This document shows, one piece after another, positions 1 through 5,397 of a DNA stretch of 5,397 nucleotides (position 1 is the stretch's first letter; each line of letters begins with the position of its first letter). The DNA lies in the NCBI GenBank assembly GCA_020848315.1, contig JADLAH010000107.1, positions 1-5,397 of the forward strand. Direction: 5' to 3'. Source of the stretch: Chitinophagales bacterium. GTDB lineage: Bacteria > Bacteroidota > Bacteroidia > Chitinophagales > JADIYW01. The notes beneath the pieces are model-generated. The model was given only the letters and a program-made list of their open reading frames with translations, did not search any database and had not been told where the DNA came from. Made by a program: the position numbers and the translations under genes.

Positions 1-1172
1 ATACGTATATGACACATCGGCTCGGTATTGCTTATCGTTATAATAATAAGAAACTCAGTTGGTCGGTGGGGCTGAACGGGCAGGATGCATTGCTGCGCAG
101 TGAGCAGATTTTCCCGGATTCCGTGCAGGTGAGAAAGAATTTCCTGTCGCTGCTTCCGACGGCTGAATTGAATTACAAATTCTCCAAAACCAGCAACCTG
201 CGTGTGTTCTACCGCACTTCCAACAATCCGCCGTCTATCTCGCAGTTGCAGAATGTCGTGGATAATAGCAACTCCCTGATTCTGACATCGGGTAATCCGG
301 AATTGAAACAGAATTTTACGCAGACTATCGGATTGCGTTTCGGTCGTTCCAATCCGGATAAGGCTACCAATGTGTTTGTATTCGCGAATGCGACCAACAC
401 GATGAATTATATCGCGAATGCCACCACCTTGTTCACGCGCGACACTATTATCCAGGATATACGGCTGAATGCTGGCGCGCAGTATATCCGGCCGGTCAAC
501 CTGAACGGTTACTGGAATGCCCGTACCTTTATCACCTACGGATTCCCGCTCTCGAAATTAAAAAGTAACATGAATGTGAATGCAGGTTTTACTTACCTGC
601 GAACGCCGACATTGATTAATGATACACGCAATTCGGCCAATTCCTACACATTTAATACAGGACTCACGCTGAGCAGTAATATCAGTACCAAGATAGATTT
701 TACCATTTCCTATAACGGCAGCTTTAATCTGGTGCGCAATACATTACAACAGCAAAATAATACCAATTATTACAACCATATCGCTTCCGCTCGTTTCAAT
801 TATCAATTCTGGAAAGGATTTGTATTCAATACTTCTGTCATGAATAATGTGAATGCCGGTGGTTCCGCTTCCTTCAATACCAGTTTCTGGTTGCTGAATG
901 CCTCGCTGGCGTATAAGTTCCTGAAGGATGAAAGTCTGGAAGTGAAATTCAGCGCCAACGATATCCTGAATCAGAATAGAAATATCAGCAGAAGCGTCAC
1001 AGAGATTGCGATTGAAGACGTGCGTTCCAACGCGCTGACGCGTTATTTTATGGGAACGATTACTTATAACCTGCGCAAGATAAAAGGGAAAGGAACAGAT
1101 GAAACACAAAAAAATCTGGTATTGCCACCACCTCCGGGTGGTCCGATGCCGGGCGGACATCCTGCGTTTTAG
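1..1172 (+). CDS. Outer-membrane beta-barrel protein, TonB-dependent receptor type (C-terminal part, 5' truncated)
   Basis: The reading frame is open from the left edge (first full codon at position 3) to a TAG at 1170-1172. The ATG at 9 is internal, so the true N-terminus, with any signal peptide, carboxypeptidase-like domain and plug, lies outside the window. The roughly 389 visible residues are alternating polar/aromatic strands typical of a large outer-membrane barrel. Counting from the Met at position 9, family-like landmarks are YRTSNNPPSISQLQ (about 68-81), SGNPELKQNF (about 94-103), NDILNQNRNISR (about 317-328) and the closing strand RYFMGTITYNLRKI (about 345-358). These match the OMP_b-brl_3/TonB-receptor barrels of Bacteroidota. 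Such proteins usually import a ligand or act in outer-membrane transport; the substrate cannot be told here. The protein does not end at the last strand but continues into a Pro/Gly-rich tail (LPPPPGGPMPGGHPAF). It is convergent with murF and shares a terminator with it. The family call is firm; the function is unknown. Confidence 0.85.
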   Translation, partial: TYMTHRLGIAYRYNNKKLSWSVGLNGQDALLRSEQIFPDSVQVRKNFLSLLPTAELNYKFSKTSNLRVFYRTSNNPPSISQLQNVVDNSNSLILTSGNPELKQNFTQTIGLRFGRSNPDKATNVFVFANATNTMNYIANATTLFTRDTIIQDIRLNAGAQYIRPVNLNGYWNARTFITYGFPLSKLKSNMNVNAGFTYLRTPTLINDTRNSANSYTFNTGLTLSSNISTKIDFTISYNGSFNLVRNTLQQQNNTNYYNHIASARFNYQFWKGFVFNTSVMNNVNAGGSASFNTSFWLLNASLAYKFLKDESLEVKFSANDILNQNRNISRSVTEIAIEDVRSNALTRYFMGTITYNLRKIKGKGTDETQKNLVLPPPPGGPMPGGHPAF

Positions 1173-1177
1173 TAAAT

Positions 1178-1209
1178 AAAAATGCAAACCGGAAAGGTGG
1201 GCATTTTTT
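1178..1209. terminator. Bidirectional rho-independent terminator between convergent genes
   Basis: AAAAATGC (1178-1185) pairs with GCATTTTT (1201-1208). A 2x2 AA/GG internal mismatch follows, then ACC (1188-1190) pairs with GGT (1196-1198) around a GGAAA loop. The stem is flanked by A-runs on the left and T-runs on the right, so either strand yields a hairpin followed by U's. It begins 6 nt after the barrel gene stop and ends 18 nt before the murF stop, the expected place for a shared terminator. Confidence 0.75.
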
Positions 1210-1226
1210 GTATATGGCAGGTTTAT

Positions 1227-2510
1227 TTATTCCACGACTTTTTCCATCTGCATACTTCTGGAGCCTTTCAGCAGTATGTGTGCACCGTCGAAATGCTGTT
1301 TTCTGAACCATTCCTGTGTTTCCATATTGTTGCCGAATTTCAGCACTGCAGGGCCGGTGTTGGTGCGGCTGAATGCTTGCCCGACAAGTACGATGGTGTC
1401 AAACTGCAGCTGCTCGGCGAGTGCGGCAATTTTCTGGTGTTCCTGCTCCGAATATTCGCCCAGTTCGAACATGTCGCCGAGAATAACCACTTTCTTTTCC
1501 GCCGCTGATTTCGCGAAACTTTCCAATGCGTGCTGCATACTGGTCGGATTGGCATTATAGGCATCCAGAATCAGCTGATAGCCGTTTTTCTGAAGCACCT
1601 GTGAGCGTGCGTTGGTGGGATTGTATTGCTCAATGGCGGATTTTATCTGCATATCCGAAACGCCGAAGTAATTGCCTACTGCCACTGCGCACATAATATT
1701 GCTGTAGTTGTAGCTGCCGAATAGATGAGAATCAATGGTGATATCTCCGAAGGCGATTTTCAGGAAAGGATTGTCAATGAGTATCTTACTGCGGCATTCG
1801 GCGGAAGGTGAGTGGCCATAAGTGCGGTAGGATGGCATATTCCGTTGGCGCAACATATTGAGCAAGATGTCATCATCGCCGTTGACAAAGACAAAGCCGT
1901 CGTGTTCTTTAAGGTAATCATAGAGTTCCCCTTTGCCTTTGCGGATGCCTTCCACGCCACCAAATCCTTCGAGGTGCGCTTTCCCGCAGTTGGTGATAAT
2001 GCCGTGCGTAGGCTCCACATAAGTGCAGTAGGACGCAATTTCCCGCTGATGGTTGGCGCCCATCTCAATGACCGCTATTTCCGTGTCTTCCGGCATTTCC
2101 AATAGTGTGATGGGGATGCCGATGTGATTATTGAGATTGCCTTTGGTGTAATGGGTGCGGAAGGTGGTGGCCAGTACGGCATGCACCAGTTCTTTTGTAG
2201 TGGTTTTCCCATTGGAGCCCGTGATGCCGATGACCGCTTTCAGCGGAAGCTGACGTCGGTGGTGCAATCCCAGCTGCTGCATCGTCTGTAATACATCGGT
2301 TACCAGTATGCAGCGGTCGTCTGTCCGGTATTCCGACCGATCGATAATCGCGTAGGCTGCGCCTTGCTCAAGGGCTTTGGCTGCAAAGGAATTTCCGTCG
2401 AAGTGTTCGCCTCTCAGCGCGAAATACAGGTAGCCCGGTTGTATTTTACGGCTGTCGATGGTAAATCCTGTGGCAGCCTTGTATAGTTGATAGAGGGAAG
2501 CGATATCCAT
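1227..2510 (-). CDS. murF: UDP-N-acetylmuramoyl-tripeptide--D-alanyl-D-alanine ligase (MurF)
   Basis: MurF is a cytoplasmic ATP-dependent Mur ligase that adds D-Ala-D-Ala to UDP-MurNAc-tripeptide, giving the pentapeptide precursor of peptidoglycan. The 427-residue protein has the three expected domains. The N-terminal substrate domain carries TIDSRKIQPG (about 17-26) and HFDGNSFA. The central ATPase domain carries the P-loop GITGSNGKTTT (95-105), EMGANH (149-154), NCGKAHLEGFGG (174-185) and a KGKGEL stretch (191-196) where the carbamylated lysine of Mur ligases is expected. The C-terminal domain carries the MurF-typical DAYNANPTSM (317-326), LGDMFELG (344-351) and KGSRSMQME (415-423). No key motif is missing, and the length fits Bacteroidota MurF. 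The ATG at 2510 places TIDSR at the usual distance from the N-terminus; no clear Shine-Dalgarno precedes it. It lies downstream of gldJ on the same strand, separated by 76 nt that contain a terminator hairpin. I saw no TAnnTTTG promoter box directly upstream, so it may depend on gldJ read-through. Arginine codons include CGG and CGA, unlike gldJ. Confidence 0.97.
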   Translation of the reverse strand: MDIASLYQLYKAATGFTIDSRKIQPGYLYFALRGEHFDGNSFAAKALEQGAAYAIIDRSEYRTDDRCILVTDVLQTMQQLGLHHRRQLPLKAVIGITGSNGKTTTKELVHAVLATTFRTHYTKGNLNNHIGIPITLLEMPEDTEIAVIEMGANHQREIASYCTYVEPTHGIITNCGKAHLEGFGGVEGIRKGKGELYDYLKEHDGFVFVNGDDDILLNMLRQRNMPSYRTYGHSPSAECRSKILIDNPFLKIAFGDITIDSHLFGSYNYSNIMCAVAVGNYFGVSDMQIKSAIEQYNPTNARSQVLQKNGYQLILDAYNANPTSMQHALESFAKSAAEKKVVILGDMFELGEYSEQEHQKIAALAEQLQFDTIVLVGQAFSRTNTGPAVLKFGNNMETQEWFRKQHFDGAHILLKGSRSMQMEKVVE

Positions 2511-2536
2511 GTAGAGATTTTATAGGATGCTAAAAT

Positions 2537-2570
2537 AAAAAAGTCCTGAACTAAATTCAGGACTTTTTTT
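2537..2570. terminator. Strong hairpin terminator downstream of gldJ
   Basis: A perfect 10-bp stem AAGTCCTGAA (2541-2550) / TTCAGGACTT (2556-2565) closes a 5-nt CTAAA loop. It extends by further A-T pairs into an A-run on the left and a T-run on the right. Read on the minus strand it lies 17-50 nt after the gldJ stop and ends 26 nt before the murF start codon. The symmetric A/T flanks would allow it to work on either strand, but only the minus strand has an upstream gene here. Confidence 0.9.
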
Positions 2571-2586
2571 ATTCGGATGGTTGGTA

Positions 2587-4092
2587 TTAATATTTTCTGG
2601 CTTTTTTGTTGGCAGAGATGGTTTTTTTCATTTCACCAAATCCTTTGCCACCAAACATGTTACCGTCAGGAGAACCTACACGTACCATTGCGCAACGGAA
2701 ACCGATATCATCAGAAGATTGATCTTCGTTGAGGAATCTTCTTGTACCAGGAGAGAGGAAGTAACCTCTGTCTCTCCATGAACCGCCTTTGTACACTCTG
2801 GCTTTGTTATTTACGAGTGTAGATACACCATACTGGTATTCTACAAAAGAAGAAGAGTCACCGTCGTTATAGTCTAATGCGAATGATTTTCTGTAGTTTC
2901 TTCTGTTGGTCAGGTCTCCATCGTCTTCACGAACATATTTGATACGTCCCATGCTGTCCAGACCTTCGTCCATTTCCGGCTTCATGAAGATGTTACCACG
3001 GAAGGTATTCAGGTCTTCACCGTCAGCTTCTGTCATCGGGCGATATACGTCCATAACCCATTCGTTTACGTTACCTGACATGTTAAATAAACCGAAGTCA
3101 TTAGGGAAGTTAGCGTGTACGTCTGCTGTGATTTCAGCGTTATCGTTCAATGCGCCTGCAACACCCATGTAGTCACCACGGCCTCTCATGAAGTTAGCCA
3201 TGAAATCCCCTTGGTTTTTGTTATGTTTTTGGTAGCGGAAAGTAGCGCCGTCCCAAGCATAGATTCTTCTGTCTGTAACAACCTCTTCACCCGGCATTGG
3301 CATATTGCCTCTCAAGCCTAAAGCAGCGTATTCCCACTCCGCTTCTGTCGGGAGTCTGTAGTCCGGTAACAGGATACCATCGTTCATATTTACGTTACGC
3401 TGGCCGGAGCTGTTCGGGTTCAGGTCTTCTTTTTGTTTTTTGGTTGCACCTTGGTATAAACCTACCGCATAAGCCTCTGTGTTGAAGTTGTCTTCGTTTT
3501 TCTGATTGGTGTTCAGGTCTAAGTAACCTTCTTTTACCAGAATCATCTCATTCACACGGTCAGTACGCCATTTGCAGTATTCTGTCGCCTGTAACCAGTT
3601 AACACCCACAACAGGATAAGTATTGTAAGAAGGGTGTGTGAAGTAGTATTTTACATACGGTTCATTGTATGCCAGATTTCTTCTCCAGCACATGGAATCC
3701 GGTTTTGCATTTTTTACATATTCAGGATGGTCTGTGCCGAAAACGCGGTCTAACCAATACACATACTCACGGTAGTCAAGGTTAGTCACCTCCGTTTCAT
3801 CCATATAGAATGAAGAAACCGTCACACGACGCTGAACGTTATGGTTTTCGTACATGAGGTCTTCTTCCGTAGCACCCATCGCGAATGTACCACCTTCCAC
3901 CAACACGAGGTTGGGACCAGTAATCTGATTGGTATTCTCGGAGCGTTCGAAACCACCCCATTTTTTGTCATTGTAGTTCCAGCCGGTAGTAGATGAAGCA
4001 CCACTGCTGCTGCCACCTTTACAGCTGACTGCTAATACACCAGCAATAACAGAGATCTGCAAGAATCTCTTCATTCTTTTTGTTGAGGTCAT
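2587..4092 (-). CDS. gldJ: Gliding motility / T9SS outer-membrane lipoprotein GldJ (FGE/SUMF1-like fold)
   Basis: GldJ is a lipoprotein needed for gliding and T9SS function in Flavobacterium, where it supports the stability of other Gld proteins such as GldK. The 501-residue product starts with a lipoprotein signal peptide: basic MTSTKRMKR, a hydrophobic core, then LAVSC with the lipid-bearing Cys24. A Ser/Gly-rich linker (KGGSSSGASS) follows, then TGWNYNDKKWGGFE (36-49), characteristic of GldJ rather than GldK. The FGE/SUMF1 fold is seen in LVLVEGGTFAMGATEED (62-78), FYMDETEVTNLDYREYV (95-111), PVVGVNWLQATEYCKWRT (160-177), RLPTEAEWEYAALG (246-259), NMSGNVNEWVMDVY (337-350) and VYKGGSWRDRGYF...GTRRF...GFRC (433-467). 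The two catalytic cysteines of true formylglycine-generating enzymes are absent after GGSW, so it is structural. Residue 25 is Lys with no acidic cluster after it, consistent with a periplasm-facing lipoprotein. The C-terminus is basic (KKTISANKKARKY). The start at 4092 fits the promoter at 4119-4149; Met7 (4074) is an alternative. porU lies divergently upstream and murF downstream. Arginine codons are only AGA, CGT and CGC. Confidence 0.93.
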   Translation of the reverse strand: MTSTKRMKRFLQISVIAGVLAVSCKGGSSSGASSTTGWNYNDKKWGGFERSENTNQITGPNLVLVEGGTFAMGATEEDLMYENHNVQRRVTVSSFYMDETEVTNLDYREYVYWLDRVFGTDHPEYVKNAKPDSMCWRRNLAYNEPYVKYYFTHPSYNTYPVVGVNWLQATEYCKWRTDRVNEMILVKEGYLDLNTNQKNEDNFNTEAYAVGLYQGATKKQKEDLNPNSSGQRNVNMNDGILLPDYRLPTEAEWEYAALGLRGNMPMPGEEVVTDRRIYAWDGATFRYQKHNKNQGDFMANFMRGRGDYMGVAGALNDNAEITADVHANFPNDFGLFNMSGNVNEWVMDVYRPMTEADGEDLNTFRGNIFMKPEMDEGLDSMGRIKYVREDDGDLTNRRNYRKSFALDYNDGDSSSFVEYQYGVSTLVNNKARVYKGGSWRDRGYFLSPGTRRFLNEDQSSDDIGFRCAMVRVGSPDGNMFGGKGFGEMKKTISANKKARKY

Positions 4093-4118
4093 TATTTAGG
4101 CTTTTTAAATAGTTATTT

Positions 4119-4149
4119 CAAAGGTAAACCAAAAAATTTAATTCACAAA
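4119..4149 (-). promoter_or_regulatory. Canonical Bacteroidota promoter for gldJ
   Basis: On the minus strand the -33 box TTTG (complement of 4146-4149) is followed by exactly 19 nt and the -7 box TACCTTTG (complement of 4119-4126). This matches in full the TTTG-N19-TAnnTTTG consensus of the Bacteroidota housekeeping sigma factor. Transcription would begin a few bases beyond 4119, leaving a leader of roughly 20 nt before the gldJ ATG at 4092. Confidence 0.85.
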
Positions 4150-4163
4150 ACATTTCCTGCAAC

Positions 4164-4212
4164 TTTATTTAACGAAAAATTGTCTTAATTATTTTTATTT
4201 AGCGTAAAATTG
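4164..4212. repeat. 19-nt imperfect direct repeat, 30-nt period, upstream of porU
   Basis: TTTATTTAACGAAAAATTG (4164-4182) recurs as TTTATTTAGCGTAAAATTG (4194-4212), identical at 17 of 19 positions. The copies are offset by 30 nt, close to three helical turns. They lie between the gldJ promoter and the porU start. They could be paired binding sites for a regulator or a duplicated promoter segment. Base composition is AT-rich, so chance similarity is not excluded. Confidence 0.55.
4180..4212 (+). promoter_or_regulatory. Weak candidate promoter for the porU-like gene
   Basis: TAAAATTG (4205-4212) matches the TAnnTTTG -7 box with one mismatch. The nearest upstream TTG is at 4180-4182, giving a 22-nt spacer instead of the usual 19. 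Both elements fall at the ends of the two copies of the 19-nt repeat. No better match to the Bacteroidota consensus was seen on the plus strand between 4093 and 4260. This is a guess from position and partial consensus. Confidence 0.25.
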
Positions 4213-4221
4213 CAGAAATGT

Positions 4222-4238
4222 AGAGGTGGAATGCGTCT
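4222..4238 (+). promoter_or_regulatory. Possible ribosome binding site and alternative upstream start of the porU-like gene
   Basis: AGAGGTGG (4222-4229) lies directly before ATG 4231, which is in frame with ATG 4261. The bases after each ATG are nearly the same (ATGCGTCTTCAC at 4231, ATGCGTCTGAAC at 4261). Initiation at 4231 would give MRLHLQIPNT in front of the signal peptide. The spacing from the G-rich core to the ATG is short. Many Bacteroidota genes do not rely on Shine-Dalgarno pairing, so this does not settle the start. Confidence 0.35.
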
Positions 4239-4260
4239 TCACCTACAGATACCAAACACT

Positions 4261-5397
4261 ATGCGTCTGAACATCGACAAATATCTCCTTTCACTGTTAT
4301 GTATGTTGCTGCTGAGCGGTATTCCTGCAAACGGTCGGGCGGCTGCTCTTCCCGACGGTGCAGAAGTAACCCTGAAATGGGATTTTTCAGCCGGTACTAT
4401 TCGCATGGAAGATGCTGTGTTTTCCCCTGAGTTCGCCGGATTGCCTGCTTTTTCTGCCGTAGTGGAGACTGGCGGCAACAGCGCGGTTTCGCTGGCGGTC
4501 GAAGGAGAAAGTTACACCAATATCAGCCGCAATCTGCTCACAGCAGCGCAACTGGAATTGATAGGAAATCAGGTGGCCGTGCAGACTTTTGTCGCGAAAG
4601 CAAGAAATGAACAGGTAGTTTCTGTTGTTTTGCTACCGTTTCGCTGGCAGGATGGTCAGTTGCAGGTGCTCACTTCCTTCCGTTTAAAAATCAATGAATC
4701 ACCGACGATTGCTGCGAGATTTTCCGGAACGTCGTCGCGGACATATGCCGGCAACTCCGTGCTGCGCTCCGGCAAGTGGTTTAAACTGGGTGTCAGCAGT
4801 GCGGGTGTCTACAAACTGGATTATACTTTTTTGAAAAATATGGGAGTGAATGTAGATGCCATCAATCCCGCAAACCTCCGTATTTTCGGCCATCGGGCGG
4901 GCATGCTGCCGGAATTGGCAGGCTCGGAACGCGAGGATGAGGTACGTGAAATTCCATTGAAAGTAGTGGCTGCCAATCCGACCCGATTGCAGTCCGGAGA
5001 TTATATCCTTGCCTATTTGCCGGGACCTGAAAAGTGGACATATGACGTGGGACGTCAGTTCTTTGCGCCTCAAAAACATTTGTATAGCGATACCAAGAGT
5101 TTCTTTCTGACAACGGATGCCGGTGCCGGTGCCCGTGTGGGCAGTATTTCCTCAGTCGCATTGCCACCGAATAAGTTTGCCACCACCTATGATGCCTGCG
5201 CATTTTACGAAGATGATATCATCAATATCGCGCAGTCGGGCAAGCAGTTTCTCGGTGATTTATTCGGCAGTATTACCGATAAATCCTATCCTTTTAATAT
5301 TCCCAATCTCATTGCTTCAGAACCGGTGAAAATAAATATTGCCGTAGCGGCGGCAGCACAGACGTTCGGTTCCACTTTCACGATGACTACTGATAAC
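4261..5397 (+). CDS. porU: Type IX secretion C-terminal signal peptidase/sortase PorU, N-terminal part (3' truncated)
   Basis: An open frame runs from ATG 4261 to the last base of the window, giving 379 residues with no stop. The N-terminus is a Sec signal peptide: MRLNIDK, hydrophobic YLLSLLCMLLLSGI, then an Ala-rich cleavage region near residues 25-29, with no lipobox. The rest resembles the PorU N-terminal region: GKWFKLGVSSAGVYKLD (171-187), NPANLRIFGHRAGMLPE (202-218), SGDYILAYLPGPEKWTYD (245-262) and HLYSDTKSFFL (273-283). PorU is a surface protease of the gingipain (C25) family that removes the C-terminal sorting signal of T9SS cargo and attaches the cargo to a lipopolysaccharide anchor. 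The catalytic His/Cys domain lies beyond the right edge, so activity cannot be judged. An in-frame ATG at 4231 is preceded by AGAGGTGG (4222-4229) and would add ten residues. I prefer 4261 because it gives a compact signal peptide, though the purine-rich site favours 4231. The gene is divergent from gldJ, in keeping with the porU-gldJ association in this phylum. Confidence 0.85.
   Translation, partial: MRLNIDKYLLSLLCMLLLSGIPANGRAAALPDGAEVTLKWDFSAGTIRMEDAVFSPEFAGLPAFSAVVETGGNSAVSLAVEGESYTNISRNLLTAAQLELIGNQVAVQTFVAKARNEQVVSVVLLPFRWQDGQLQVLTSFRLKINESPTIAARFSGTSSRTYAGNSVLRSGKWFKLGVSSAGVYKLDYTFLKNMGVNVDAINPANLRIFGHRAGMLPELAGSEREDEVREIPLKVVAANPTRLQSGDYILAYLPGPEKWTYDVGRQFFAPQKHLYSDTKSFFLTTDAGAGARVGSISSVALPPNKFATTYDACAFYEDDIINIAQSGKQFLGDLFGSITDKSYPFNIPNLIASEPVKINIAVAAAAQTFGSTFTMTTDN

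Noticed and set aside
744..1187. 147-codon minus-strand open frame opposite the barrel gene
   Set aside because: It lies antisense to a well-supported coding region and covers the terminator start. It shows no recognisable domain, so it is a shadow frame.
1182..1508. 108-codon plus-strand open frame beginning in the terminator
   Set aside because: It is antisense to the conserved C-terminal domain of murF and starts inside the hairpin stem, and its Cys/Phe-rich product resembles no family I know.
1760..2105. Overlapping open frames on both strands inside murF (1760-2068 minus, 1812-2105 plus)
   Set aside because: Both overlap conserved Mur ligase motifs in the true frame; neither has its own start signals or domain.
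2587..4092. Annotation as a sulfatase-modifying (formylglycine-generating) enzyme
   Set aside because: The catalytic cysteines are missing, and the GldJ-type N-terminus (TGWNYNDKKWGGFE) plus lipobox point to GldJ.
4175..4196. AAAAAT...ATTTTT inverted repeat as a terminator or operator
   Set aside because: The arms are pure A/T with a 10-nt gap in AT-rich DNA, giving a weak stem with no GC pairs; chance is the simplest explanation.
4239..5203. Minus-strand open frames (4239-4478, 4699-5079, 4862-5203) at the right end
   Set aside because: They are antisense to the continuous plus-strand PorU-like frame, which has a signal peptide and family motifs and extends off the edge.
1..5397. CRISPR array, tRNA/rRNA gene, insertion sequence, riboswitch or phage element
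   Set aside because: No regularly spaced repeat array, cloverleaf, transposase motif, terminal inverted repeats or long structured leader was seen on either strand; coding genes fill nearly all of the window.

Overview
The window looks like a chromosomal segment of a gliding or type IX secretion (T9SS) bacterium of the phylum Bacteroidota, probably Chitinophagia/Sphingobacteriia-like. Three independent signs support the phylum. The gene content (GldJ, a PorU-like protein, an OMP_b-brl_3/TonB-receptor-type barrel) is characteristic. A textbook Bacteroidota promoter (TTTG, 19-nt spacer, TAnnTTTG) lies in front of gldJ. The start codons generally lack strong Shine-Dalgarno sequences. The class-level guess is inference only.

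Layout, left to right: (1) 1-1172, + strand: the C-terminal part of a large outer-membrane beta-barrel protein of the TonB-receptor type, with its 5' end outside the window. (2) 1178-1209: a bidirectional terminator between the convergent barrel gene and murF. (3) 1227-2510, - strand: murF, complete, the last cytoplasmic ligase of peptidoglycan precursor synthesis. (4) 2537-2570: a strong hairpin with T-runs on both sides, a terminator lying between two co-directional genes. (5) 2587-4092, - strand: gldJ, complete, an outer-membrane lipoprotein with an FGE/SUMF1-type fold, with its promoter at 4119-4149. (6) 4093-4260: a divergent intergenic region holding the gldJ promoter and a 19-nt imperfect direct repeat with a 30-nt period. 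(7) 4261 (or 4231) to the window end, + strand: the first about 379 codons of a porU-like gene (T9SS C-terminal signal peptidase/sortase), running off the right edge before its catalytic domain.

Functional reading: the core is the conserved porU-gldJ-murF neighbourhood known from T9SS-bearing Bacteroidota. GldJ stabilises the GldK/GldL-type motor and secretion apparatus. PorU cleaves the C-terminal sorting signal of secreted cargo at the cell surface. MurF supplies UDP-MurNAc-pentapeptide and is probably linked by neighbourhood rather than by mechanism. Here gldJ and porU are divergent and share one upstream region, while gldJ and murF are separated by a hairpin terminator. gldJ also shows a more selective arginine codon choice than murF, as expected for an abundant structural protein.

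I found no tRNA or rRNA genes, CRISPR array, insertion sequence, phage genes or clearly novel system. The least explained features are the 30-nt-period repeat upstream of porU and the regulatory arrangement around gldJ.
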